In this document: one piece after another, positions 1 to 6,254 of the stretch
How the letters are laid out: every line of letters begins with the position of its first letter
Position numbering within the stretch: the stretch's first letter is position 1
Assembly: GCA_026421105.1 (NCBI GenBank)
Contig: JAPKDI010000067.1
Location: forward strand, 1 to 6,723
Reading direction: 5' to 3'
DNA: 6,723 bases
Origin: Alphaproteobacteria bacterium
GTDB taxonomy: Bacteria; Pseudomonadota; Alphaproteobacteria; SHVP01
Notes under the pieces: generated by a model
The model's input: the letters and a program-made list of their open reading frames with translations, nothing else
Database searches by the model: none
What the model was told of the DNA's origin: nothing
Position numbers and translations under genes: made by a program

Positions 1-337
1 CATCGCGTGGCGGCAGACCACCGGCCATCGTGAGCGCGAATTCACCCTCGGCGCCCGGACCGAACGCCGCAGCCCCCGTGACCGTGGCGCCAGCGGCATA
101 GCAAAACGGCGCGAGCAAGGGACCGTAGAAGGGGCCGCTTAGGTCGAACGCCTTTTGCGATGCAGTGCTGGTGGCGCCAAGTTTCCAACCCACCACGACG
201 GCACCCGACAAGGTGGTAACGGCGGTTTGCAATGTGTAGGCAGCGGCATGGTCGGAGATCGCCCCCAAGGCGTCGGCGGAGACGGTGCGCCCGCCGTGCC
301 GAGCACCCCACAATTGTTGGGCGATATCGGGGGCCAC
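1..337 (-). CDS. 2-keto-4-pentenoate hydratase-family protein (FAH fold), N-terminal 112 residues, cut by left edge
   Basis: Members of this family (MhpD-like hydratases and the related 4-oxalocrotonate decarboxylases) add water to, or decarboxylate, 2-hydroxydienoate or 2-keto-enoate acids from meta-cleavage pathways, using a divalent metal in the cytoplasm. The visible part fits the family N-terminus: a helical start (MAPDIAQQLWGAR), then VVGWKLGATS near residues 49-57, which matches the family's G-x-K-x-G-x-T/S segment, a GPFYGPLL block near 68-75, and E97-G-E99 followed by FAL, which is the E-x-E metal-binding pair. The start is GTG at 335-337, chosen because AAGGA lies 7 bases upstream and the homology begins there. 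It follows the 74-residue gene after 3 bases, so the two are probably co-transcribed and translationally linked. The C-terminal half, with the third metal ligand, lies outside the window, so hydratase and decarboxylase cannot be told apart. Confidence 0.85.
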   Translation of the reverse strand, partial: MAPDIAQQLWGARHGGRTVSADALGAISDHAAAYTLQTAVTTLSGAVVVGWKLGATSTASQKAFDLSGPFYGPLLAPFCYAAGATVTGAAAFGPGAEGEFALTMAGGLPPRD

Positions 338-340
338 GGG

Positions 341-565
341 CTAGTCCTTCTCGTAGGGGTTTTGCAGCGCGGCGACAAGGTCGGCCATGACAGCGCGAAA
401 TTGTGGTTCATCGCCGCCCATCAAGATTGCGTCTTCCAGAGCGTCTTGGGAGAGCTGCCTAATTTCTTCAAGGTTTTCGTTGAGCACCTTGATCTTCTCG
501 CGACAGGACAGCGCCTTGCCTGCGGGATCGAGCCACATGGGTGGTGTGAAGGACGGTTCGCTCAT
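341..565 (-). CDS. Small acidic protein of unknown function, 74 aa
   Basis: I do not recognise a named family. The protein is cytoplasmic in character: no signal peptide or membrane segment, mostly helical and acidic, with a central helix-rich stretch CREKIKVLNENLEEIRQL near residues 21-38 and another, DALEDAILMG, near 41-50. The pattern of charged and leucine positions suggests a short helical hairpin that could mediate oligomerisation or bind a partner. The start ATG at 563-565 is preceded by AAGGAG with a 6-base gap, a strong ribosome binding site, so the further upstream ATG at 587-589 is not used. It is the first gene of a minus-strand pair, with the hydratase-family gene beginning 3 bases after its stop. 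A partner or regulatory role for the hydratase is an inference from position only. Confidence 0.75.
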   Translation of the reverse strand: MSEPSFTPPMWLDPAGKALSCREKIKVLNENLEEIRQLSQDALEDAILMGGDEPQFRAVMADLVAALQNPYEKD

Positions 566-721
566 GACATCTCCTTGGGCCCGCAACATGAGCCCCTACC
601 CTCGCAATCTATGGACTTCATGTGTGGTTTTCCACGGGTTGGGCGCAGGCGGGGCTTGTCCTTGAGTGACTCTGGGGAATCCGCGTATCGTGCGCGGCCT
701 CACCCAAGGAGCGATAACACC
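566..721. promoter_or_regulatory. Divergent intergenic region with candidate promoters
   Basis: This 156-base gap separates two divergent transcription units, so it should carry a promoter for each. For the plus strand, TTGAGT at 662-667 and TATCGT at 686-691 are 18 bases apart and could be -35 and -10 boxes, which puts the start of transcription about 25 bases before the ATG at 722. AAGGAG at 705-710 is the ribosome binding site of the lyase gene. For the minus strand no convincing box pair stands out. A very short inverted repeat, GTGG-TTTT-CCAC, lies near 622-633; it is too short to call an operator. No regulator gene is present in the window. Confidence 0.35.
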
Positions 722-1594
722 ATGGCCGATCCCCTCAATAAACGGCTGAAAACATTGCTAAACCGGCGTGATGCGACGGTGGTCCCCGGGGCATTCAACG
801 CTCTGGCAGCCAAAATGGTGGCCGATGAAGGGTTCGAGGCGGTCTACGTATCGGGCGCTGGCGTGACCAACGCCTATCTCGGCGTCCCTGATCTTGGCCT
901 GATCTCGCTGAGTGAGCTGGCCGACAACGTGGCGGCAATGCGCGATGTGGTCGATATCCCCATTGTGTCGGACGCTGACACAGGTTTTGGCAACGCAGTG
1001 AACGTGACCCGCACAGTCAGGGTGTTGGAGCGTGCTGGCGCCAATGGCATTCAGCTTGAAGACCAGGTGTTTCCAAAAAAGTGCGGGCACTTTTCAGGCA
1101 AGGCCGTGATCCCGGCTGACGAGGCTATCCAGAAAATCCGCGCGGCGGTCGATGCCCGCAAAGACGAGGACTTCGTCATCGTGGCGCGCACGGATGCGCG
1201 TTCGGTTTTGGGATTTGAGGCCGCATTGGAACGCGCGCACGGCTTTATTGAAGCGGGCGCGGATGTGACATTTATTGAAGCACCCGAATCGATCGAAGAG
1301 ATCGAGAAAATTGCCAAGCTACCGGTGCCGCAACTAATCAATCTGGTGTTCGGCGGTAAGACGCCGGTGCTGGAACAAGCCGAGCTCAAGCGGATGGGCT
1401 ATGGCATGGTGCTGTATGCCAACGCGCCGTTGCAGGCGGCGATGTTAGCGTTGCGCAATACGCTGCAGCACCTCAAAAAGAATGGCTCGACCAACGGATG
1501 GGATGAACACCTGTTGCCGTTCTCCGAGCGCCAGGTCGTGGTCGACAAAGCGTCGTTCGACGCGATTGAACAAAAATACGCCGCCGCCGAATAG
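722..1594 (+). CDS. Isocitrate lyase/PEP mutase-superfamily C-C lyase (methylisocitrate or dimethylmalate lyase-like), 290 aa
   Basis: Enzymes of this superfamily are Mg-dependent TIM-barrel proteins, and most cleave 2-hydroxy di- or tricarboxylates to pyruvate, glyoxylate or similar oxo acids. Length and motifs fit the PrpB/2,3-dimethylmalate lyase branch. D84-A-D86-TGFG gives the metal-binding aspartates, QLEDQ (111-115) supplies a further acidic pair, and KKCGH (119-123) carries the cysteine that acts as catalytic acid/base in the lyases. VARTDAR (154-160) and FIEAP (184-188) complete the pocket. The KKCGH cysteine argues against a phosphonomutase or an oxaloacetate decarboxylase. The start ATG at 722 has AAGGAG 10 bases upstream; the frame stays open far upstream, but only as antisense to the minus-strand genes. 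It is first in a plus-strand run, 28 bases before the amidohydrolase. The exact substrate is not determined. Confidence 0.9.
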   Translation: MADPLNKRLKTLLNRRDATVVPGAFNALAAKMVADEGFEAVYVSGAGVTNAYLGVPDLGLISLSELADNVAAMRDVVDIPIVSDADTGFGNAVNVTRTVRVLERAGANGIQLEDQVFPKKCGHFSGKAVIPADEAIQKIRAAVDARKDEDFVIVARTDARSVLGFEAALERAHGFIEAGADVTFIEAPESIEEIEKIAKLPVPQLINLVFGGKTPVLEQAELKRMGYGMVLYANAPLQAAMLALRNTLQHLKKNGSTNGWDEHLLPFSERQVVVDKASFDAIEQKYAAAE

Positions 1595-1622
1595 GCCACG
1601 CGGTTTAGGGGAGGAACAGCCG

Positions 1623-2321
1623 ATGCGACCGTGGGACGGCATCATCAGCGACGACGAACAAAAAGCGTACCGCACGGCCGGGTTCGGCAAGCCAACCGGC
1701 ATGGGCACGCGCCCTGCCCTATTGATCATCGATGTGCAGTACCGCACGACTGGGACGGTGGAGAAGCCGTTTTGGGAGGCGATCAAAGAATTCCCGACTA
1801 GTTGCGGCGATGTGGCGTGGAACGCGGTGCGCCATATACAACCGATCTTGGCGTTGTTTCGCGAAAAGAACTGGCCGGTGCTGTATCCGCACGTGGCGCC
1901 CAAAAAATCTTATGACGGCGGGCGGTTGGCCGCGAAGGTGCCGAGCATCATGACGATTCCTGAAAAGGGCTATGAGTTCGTCGAGGAAGTCGCGCCGGTT
2001 GAAGGCGACATTTTGGTGCCCAAAAAACAGCCCAGTGCATTTTTCGGTACGCCGCTGACCTCCTACCTGATTGATGTTGATGCTGACACGTTGGTGGTGA
2101 CGGGCTGTACGACATCGGGCTGCGTACGCAGTTCAGTCGTCGATGCCTTTGCCTATAATTACCGCGTCGCCGTGCCGGAAGAAGCGGTTTATGACCGCAG
2201 CCGAGTTTCGCATGCGGTCAATCTTTTCGATATGTCGGAGAAGTATGCTGACGTAATGCCGTCCAGCGATCTGATGACAAAGCTATCCGGCATTCCCGTA
2301 CGCGAGGGCGACAGCGCATGA
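1623..2321 (+). CDS. Isochorismatase-like cysteine hydrolase (N-carbamoylsarcosine amidase/maleamate amidase type), 232 aa
   Basis: This is an alpha/beta Rossmann-like cysteine hydrolase that cleaves C-N bonds of small amides, probably in the cytoplasm. The catalytic triad is visible: D37 in LLIIDVQ, K134 in VPKKQPSAFFGT, and the nucleophile C167 in VTGCTTSGCVRSSVVDA, preceded by the usual cis-peptide region. The long insert between the aspartate and lysine strands and the TTSGCVRSS signature resemble N-carbamoylsarcosine amidohydrolases and maleamate amidohydrolases (NicF-like) more than true isochorismatases. The start ATG at 1623 follows a strong GGGAGGA site with 7 bases spacing. The stop TGA overlaps the ATG of the first glutathione transferase (ATGA at 2318-2321), so translation of the two is probably coupled. 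The natural amide is unknown; ammonia, and perhaps CO2, would be released depending on the substrate. Confidence 0.9.
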   Translation: MRPWDGIISDDEQKAYRTAGFGKPTGMGTRPALLIIDVQYRTTGTVEKPFWEAIKEFPTSCGDVAWNAVRHIQPILALFREKNWPVLYPHVAPKKSYDGGRLAAKVPSIMTIPEKGYEFVEEVAPVEGDILVPKKQPSAFFGTPLTSYLIDVDADTLVVTGCTTSGCVRSSVVDAFAYNYRVAVPEEAVYDRSRVSHAVNLFDMSEKYADVMPSSDLMTKLSGIPVREGDSA

Positions 2322-2959
2322 TTGATTTCTATGGCTTCAACACAGCAAATGGCCAGAAGGTCGCGGTCATGCTGGAGGAATCTGGCCTGCCCTACACGTT
2401 CAAATATTTGGACATGATGTCCGGGGCGCATCAGACGGATGCCTATAAGGCAATCAGCCCTATCGGCAAGATGCCCGCTATCCTTGATCATGACGGACCA
2501 GGCGGCACGCCGTTGGCCATGTTCGAGACGCTGGCAATTTCGGCCTACATCGCCGAGAAATCGGGTAAGCTTTGGCCCACCGATCCGCGTGAGCGCGCGC
2601 TTGCGATGGAATGGGCGACGGTGCCGCCCGCCAACCTCAACCCGACGTTCAACGTGCTCTTCGTATTGGGAACACGGATGCAAGGCGACCACGCTGAGGT
2701 AAAGGACTTCTACACCGGCCAGGCCCATCGGTTCATGGCGGTGTTTGAGGAACGCCTGGGCGACGCGCCGTATCTTGCCGGCGACACTTATTCCTACGCT
2801 GATGTTCAACTCTATCCCGTGGCCGTAGTTTCGGTCGCGACGCTTGATGGAGGGCTTGATCCCTACCCCAACGTGCGTGCTTGGGCGAACAAGATCGGTG
2901 CACGGCCGGCTGTCAAAAAGGGTATGACAGTGATTGCGGAAGGCACACCGAAGGCATGA
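2318..2959 (+). CDS. Glutathione S-transferase, Nu-class (YfcG/YghU-like), paralogue 1, 213 aa
   Basis: This protein has the two-domain GST layout: an N-terminal thioredoxin-like domain (about 1-85) and a C-terminal helical domain (about 90-205). It starts MIDFYGFNTANGQK, with T9 and N11 placed as in E. coli YfcG and YghU, which use these in place of the usual catalytic Tyr, Ser or Cys. The cis-proline is P53 (GKMPAI), the glutathione gamma-glutamyl contact is E70-T71 (FETLAI), and the helical-domain capping box is S159-x-x-D162 (SYADV). Nu-class members are known for disulfide reduction with two bound glutathiones; other chemistry is possible. The start ATG is in the ATGA overlap with the hydrolase gene, with GAGGG about 10 bases upstream. 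The end overlaps paralogue 2 by ATGA. Confidence 0.9.
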   Translation: MIDFYGFNTANGQKVAVMLEESGLPYTFKYLDMMSGAHQTDAYKAISPIGKMPAILDHDGPGGTPLAMFETLAISAYIAEKSGKLWPTDPRERALAMEWATVPPANLNPTFNVLFVLGTRMQGDHAEVKDFYTGQAHRFMAVFEERLGDAPYLAGDTYSYADVQLYPVAVVSVATLDGGLDPYPNVRAWANKIGARPAVKKGMTVIAEGTPKA

Positions 2960-3579
2960 TTGATCTCTACACCGTCCCCACCGCGAACGGACAGCGCGCC
3001 TCTATCATGCTCGAAGAAGTGGGCTTGCCCTACAACGTGCACGTCATCGATTTTGCGAGCGCGGAACACCTCGCGCCTGGTTTCTTGGCGATCAATCCGT
3101 TGGGCATGGCGCCTGCGATGATCGACCACGACGGCCCAGGCGGCGAAAGCGTGAACCTTTTTGAGACGTTAGCGATTTGCTATTACCTCGCCGAGAAGAC
3201 CGGAAAATTGATGCCCGCGGACGGCGTGGCGCGGGTGGAAGCGCACAAATGGGCGGTTACGGTGGCGGCCAACTTAGGTCCAGCCTTCGCCGGTCAGTAC
3301 TATTTCAAGGTTCAGGCGGAGACGCCGGTGGCCTACGGGGTCGACCTCTACGAAACGCGCTCCAAACGCTTCCTTAGGGCGATAGATGGCCGGCTGGCTG
3401 GGAACGAATTCTTGGCGGGCGACGCCTACACCATTGCTGATGTGATGGCGTATCCGAGTGCTGCAACATCGGGCGCGCGTCTGGATGACGGTATTGCCGC
3501 GTTCTCCAATGTGGTGCGCTGGGCCGACAGCGTCGGCAACCGTCCGGCTGTAAAGAAAGGCATGGCGGTCCCCGCCTAA
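2956..3579 (+). CDS. Glutathione S-transferase, Nu-class (YfcG/YghU-like), paralogue 2, 207 aa
   Basis: This is a second GST of the same class. It begins MIDLYTVPTANGQR, closer to E. coli YfcG than its neighbour, with T9 and N11 at the active-site positions. P53 is the cis-proline (MAPAMI), E70-T71 binds the glutathione gamma-glutamyl group (FETLAI), and T159-x-x-D162 is the helix cap. By eye it aligns with paralogue 1 over residues 1-203 without a gap and with about 45 percent identity; the helical region around 111-150, which lines the second-substrate pocket, differs most. The ATG at 2956 overlaps the previous stop (ATGA), and an in-frame extension upstream is rejected because it would read through the end of paralogue 1. 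The CoA-transferase follows after 6 bases. The two may act on different partners or form a heterodimer; this is inference. Confidence 0.9.
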   Translation: MIDLYTVPTANGQRASIMLEEVGLPYNVHVIDFASAEHLAPGFLAINPLGMAPAMIDHDGPGGESVNLFETLAICYYLAEKTGKLMPADGVARVEAHKWAVTVAANLGPAFAGQYYFKVQAETPVAYGVDLYETRSKRFLRAIDGRLAGNEFLAGDAYTIADVMAYPSAATSGARLDDGIAAFSNVVRWADSVGNRPAVKKGMAVPA

Positions 3580-3585
3580 ACCAGT

Positions 3586-4800
3586 ATGAGCGAAACTTCT
3601 GCAACCGGCCCGTTGGCGGGCTGGAAAATTATCGACTTGTCGCGCGTTTTGGGCGGACCCTATTGCACGCAGCTGCTGGGTGACCTTGGCGCCGATGTGA
3701 TCAAGGTTGAACCGCCGCAAGGTGACGAGACTCGGGATTGGGGCCCTCCTTTCGACGACGCCGGCGAGGCCGCCTATTTCATGGGGGTCAATCGCAACAA
3801 GAAAAGCATTGCCTTGGACATCCGGGCGCCTGAGGGCCGCGAGATCTTGTTGCGGCTGCTCGCTGATGCCGACGCGATGGTCGAGAACTTCAAGCCCGGG
3901 TCACTTGAAAAGTGGAGCCTTGGTTACGACGACGTTTTGAAAGAGAACTTTCCCCGGCTGATCCACTGCCGTGTTACGGGCTTTGGGAGCGACGGACCAC
4001 TCGGCGGCTTCCCCGGGTATGACGCCGTGCTGCAGGCCATGTGCGGCTGGTTTACCATCAACGGGCCACCGGAAGGCAGCGGCGTGCGCATCGGCATTCC
4101 GCTTGTCGACATCGGAACCGGTTTGTTTGCCGCCAATGCAATTCTTGCGGCCGGGCTTGAGCGCGAGAAATCGGGCCTGGGGCAATCCGTAGAGGCGAGC
4201 TTGTTCGATACCGGTATCGCGTTCCAGCACCCCCACGCGCCCAACTGGTTTCTGTCGGGCAAAGCCCCTGTGCGCGTGGGCAACGCGCATACCAATATCG
4301 CTCCTTATGACGCCTTCCCGAGCAAGACGGTGGATATCTACCTTTCGGTCGGTAACAACGGTCAGTTCAGTCGGCTCTGCACGGCATTGGGTGCCCCTGA
4401 GATGATCGAAGACCCGCGGTTCGCCAACAATTCCGACCGGGTGCAGCACAAGCCAGCGTTACGCGAAGCGCTGGTTGGGTTATTGGCTGACAAAGACGGC
4501 GAGGCCCTGTGCTTGACGTTGTTGCAGCAAGGTGTCCCGGCCGGACCAATTCTCGACATGGAAGGCATCCTCAAACACCCGCACACCAAGCACCGCAAGA
4601 TGGTTATCGAAAAAGATGGCTATCGCGGCGTGGGCATTCCCATCAAGTTCAGCCGGACACCAGGTTCGATCCGTAAGCGTCCCCCGACATTTGGCGCGAA
4701 TGATCGTGAAGTGTTGCGCGATGCCGGGTTTGACGAGGCCGAGATCACGCGCTTCGTCGAGGCGGGCGTGGTGCTAGAACAACGCCGGAAAGCTAATTAG
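3586..4800 (+). CDS. Class III (CaiB/BaiF) acyl-CoA transferase, 404 aa
   Basis: Family III CoA-transferases move CoA between carboxylic acids through an aspartyl-CoA thioester or mixed anhydride, and work as interlocked dimers in the cytoplasm. The N-terminus (PLAGWKIIDLSRVLGGP, GDLGADVIKVEPP) is the CoA-binding Rossmann part, and NRNKKSIALDIR (69-80) and VENFKPG (99-105) are conserved family blocks. D175 in GIPLVDIGTG is placed as the catalytic aspartate (D169 in formyl-CoA transferase). GLGQSVEASLFD (197-208) follows as expected. The length of 404 residues is normal, so the gene seems complete. It starts 6 bases after the second GST and has no clear ribosome binding site, so it likely depends on translational coupling. 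A hairpin straddles its stop codon. Donor and acceptor acids cannot be read from the sequence. Confidence 0.95.
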   Translation: MSETSATGPLAGWKIIDLSRVLGGPYCTQLLGDLGADVIKVEPPQGDETRDWGPPFDDAGEAAYFMGVNRNKKSIALDIRAPEGREILLRLLADADAMVENFKPGSLEKWSLGYDDVLKENFPRLIHCRVTGFGSDGPLGGFPGYDAVLQAMCGWFTINGPPEGSGVRIGIPLVDIGTGLFAANAILAAGLEREKSGLGQSVEASLFDTGIAFQHPHAPNWFLSGKAPVRVGNAHTNIAPYDAFPSKTVDIYLSVGNNGQFSRLCTALGAPEMIEDPRFANNSDRVQHKPALREALVGLLADKDGEALCLTLLQQGVPAGPILDMEGILKHPHTKHRKMVIEKDGYRGVGIPIKFSRTPGSIRKRPPTFGANDREVLRDAGFDEAEITRFVEAGVVLEQRRKAN

Positions 4801-4818
4801 AGTTTTGGTTTCCGGCGT
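4782..4818 (+). terminator. Candidate terminator hairpin straddling the CoA-transferase stop codon
   Basis: ACGCCGGAAA at 4782-4791 and TTTCCGGCGT at 4809-4818 are perfect 10-base inverted repeats around a 17-base loop that contains the stop TAG. The right arm is followed by G and then TTTT (4820-4823), a short U tract. The stem is stable but the loop is long and the tract short, so it would be a weak or partial terminator, or a stabiliser of the mRNA 3' end. Its position at the junction with the broken ridA suggests that the operon effectively ends here. Confidence 0.5.
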
Positions 4819-4836
4819 GTTTTGAAGATTGCTTTT

Positions 4837-5198
4837 ATGCTGACGAAGCGTTGGAACGGTAGCTCTGCTTCCCCCGTTTCGTCAAAGCACACGGCAAGTT
4901 GTCGGCGGACGAGAACTTCGACCTCGTTGGTGCAGATGACATGGAGGCGCAGTTCGTCCGCGCCTCCATCCGCTTTGAGGCAGCGCTGGCGACGCAAGGG
5001 GCGACGCTCCAGCATGTGGTGAGCGAGATTCTGTTCACTACCGATCTTGAGGCACTGAGCACAGCGGCTCACGTGCGCCGCACATTCTATAAGAAACACG
5101 AGGCTTCAATCCCTGCGTCAACAGCCGTCCAGGTTGCCGCATTGGCGCTGCCTAGCGCGATGCTAGAAATTCATCCAACCGTGGTGGCACCCGAATGA
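4837..5198 (+). pseudogene. RidA/YjgF-family gene, disrupted by internal deletion and frame change
   Basis: RidA proteins are small trimeric enzymes (about 125-130 aa) that hydrolyse reactive enamine/imine intermediates or act on related small molecules. The N-terminal piece starts at ATG 4837 and reads MLTKRWNGSSASPVSS, which matches the KRWN...PVSS opening of many RidA proteins. The rest of the family lies in another frame: from about 4887 it reads HGKLSADENFDLVG (the family's SGQ strand and following loop), then DDMEAQ, GATLQHVVSEILFTTDLEAL, IPASTAVQVAAL and MLEIHPTV to the TGA at 5198. Roughly a dozen residues between the two pieces are missing. The C-terminal piece alone could be opened at TTG 4899, without a ribosome binding site, as a 99-residue product lacking the first strands. 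The usual substrate-binding Arg is Ser in this sequence (PASTAVQV). The final TGA overlaps the next ATG. Confidence 0.75.
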
Positions 5199-5494
5199 GC
5201 GCAACCTGGCCCGCGGCTATTGCCGCTTTTGCCCTCTCGGTGATGTTGTGGTCGTTGCCAACGTTCGCGGCTGGCGAGGTGCAGAGCAAATTACCGCGTG
5301 TACAAGCGGCTTGGCTCAACGTTTATCAGCAGCACATTGGGCGACTTTTAGGTCTGTCCGAGCGGCTGGGCCTCGAATCGATGATCGGCAATATGCTCCA
5401 GGCCAACAACGTCGTTATCGGCAGAGGTGCGCTTCGGCCCCTGATTCAAAACATTCAGTATTCGCGCCAGCGCGCGTCGGATTCCAACCACTGA
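5195..5494 (+). CDS. Small, possibly exported protein of unknown function, 99 aa
   Basis: I do not recognise this family. The N-terminus has a hydrophobic stretch of about 18 residues (PAAIAAFALSVMLWSLPTF) and then AAGEVQSK, consistent with a signal peptide cut after about residue 25, or with one membrane anchor. The segment before it has no Lys or Arg, which is unusual for a signal peptide. The mature part is helical, with LNVYQQHIGRLLGLSERLGL near 41-60 and NNVVIGRGALRPLIQ near 70-84. The ATG at 5195 overlaps the stop of the broken ridA (ATGA), which supports it being a true gene of the same transcript. No good ribosome binding site is seen. Its last 40 bases overlap the end of the convergent amidotransferase gene, so the C-terminus (YSRQRASDSNH) may be a recent extension or the gene may be truncated. 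Confidence 0.45.
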   Translation: MSATWPAAIAAFALSVMLWSLPTFAAGEVQSKLPRVQAAWLNVYQQHIGRLLGLSERLGLESMIGNMLQANNVVIGRGALRPLIQNIQYSRQRASDSNH

Positions 5495-6171
5495 TCAAGG
5501 AAACCGTCGAGCCAACGACGGACTTTGTGGTCATGCGCATCACGGGTGACTTTCATTTCCTCGATAGGTTGTGCGCCCGGGACGCCCCGCTTATTGGCAA
5601 GGCCCGACCAAAGTTCCATCGTGTTGGGTGTCAGCTCAGGATGAAATTGAATGCCGTAGGCTGATTGCCCGTAGCGAAACGCCTGGTTTGCAAAACGCTC
5701 GCCCTTAGCGAGGACGGTGGCGCTGTCGGGCACTTCGTAGCCATCCTTGTGCCATTGATAAGCGTGCACGACGGCGGCCTTGCCAAAGATTTCTGCGCCA
5801 GCCTCGGTCGGGTAGACGGGGTAGTAGCCAACTTCGAACAAACCATCCGGATGGGTGTGCACGCGGCCACCTAAAACCTGGGCCAGCATCTGGCACCCCA
5901 GACAGATACCTAGAAATGGGGTCTGGGACTCGAGCGCGGTGGGCATCCAATCCAGCTCGCGCCGGATGAAATCGAACTTATCGTGTTCGTACGCGCTTTG
6001 CGGACCGCCGAAAATGACCACGCCGGCATGATCGTCAAGGTGTTCTGGGAGTGGGTGGCCGAGGCAGGGCCTGCGCACATCCAGCTCGTAGCCTTTGCGC
6101 TTGAGAAAGCGCCCGACGCGGCGGGTGCGCGAATGTTTCTGGTGGACGATGCAAAGAATACGCTTGGGCAT
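5455..6171 (-). CDS. Standalone class I glutamine amidotransferase (GMP synthase glutaminase-like), 238 aa
   Basis: This is a single-domain triad glutaminase, which releases ammonia from glutamine or cleaves a related gamma-glutamyl amide in the cytoplasm. The triad is complete: C90 in the nucleophile elbow GICLGCQML, and H177 and E179 in YGIQFHPELT. The opening MPKRILCIVHQ, the oxyanion loop VVIFGGPQSAYEHD (51-64) and the segment after it (FIRRELDWMPTAL) resemble the GMP-synthase-like GATase1 proteins that lack a synthetase domain. The helical tail after residue 190 has no known partner domain. The start ATG at 6169-6171 is chosen because homology begins there; GGAGG lies 15 bases upstream, which is rather far, and the in-frame residues further upstream do not look like family sequence. 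It is transcribed against the catabolic operon and overlaps the small exported protein gene by 40 bases. Its partner and acceptor are unknown. Confidence 0.9.
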   Translation of the reverse strand: MPKRILCIVHQKHSRTRRVGRFLKRKGYELDVRRPCLGHPLPEHLDDHAGVVIFGGPQSAYEHDKFDFIRRELDWMPTALESQTPFLGICLGCQMLAQVLGGRVHTHPDGLFEVGYYPVYPTEAGAEIFGKAAVVHAYQWHKDGYEVPDSATVLAKGERFANQAFRYGQSAYGIQFHPELTPNTMELWSGLANKRGVPGAQPIEEMKVTRDAHDHKVRRWLDGFLDQWLESDARWREY

Positions 6172-6217
6172 GGCCGCGAAAGCTAGCCTCCGACGCAGGG
6201 GCCTGCAATCCCGGCAC

Positions 6218-6254
6218 GTGGTTTGGGACGGTTTTTTTGCCCGTCCCACACCAC
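6218..6254. terminator. Long hairpin with a T-rich loop between lipoprotein and amidotransferase genes
   Basis: GTGGTTTGGGACGG at 6218-6231 pairs with CCGTCCCACACCAC at 6241-6254, a 14-base stem with one mismatch (6223 against 6249), around the 9-base loop TTTTTTTGC. One more C-G pair at 6217/6255 extends it. It lies downstream of the porin-lipoprotein pair and upstream of the amidotransferase, so it could stop transcription from the former. No T tract follows the stem on either strand, so a classic intrinsic terminator is not proven; an attenuator or mRNA stabiliser is possible. Confidence 0.4.

Noticed and set aside
155..721. A long plus-strand open frame running upstream of the lyase start, which would add 189 residues.
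   Set aside because: It is antisense to two minus-strand genes with family matches or good start sites. Lyase homology begins at the ATG at 722, which has its own AAGGAG.
4803..4862. An in-frame upstream extension of the RidA C-terminal piece, with a single TAG at 4860-4862 that could be read as a nonsense mutation.
   Set aside because: The RidA N-terminal motif KRWN...PVSS is found in the other frame from 4837, so a deletion with frame change explains the gene better than one stop codon.
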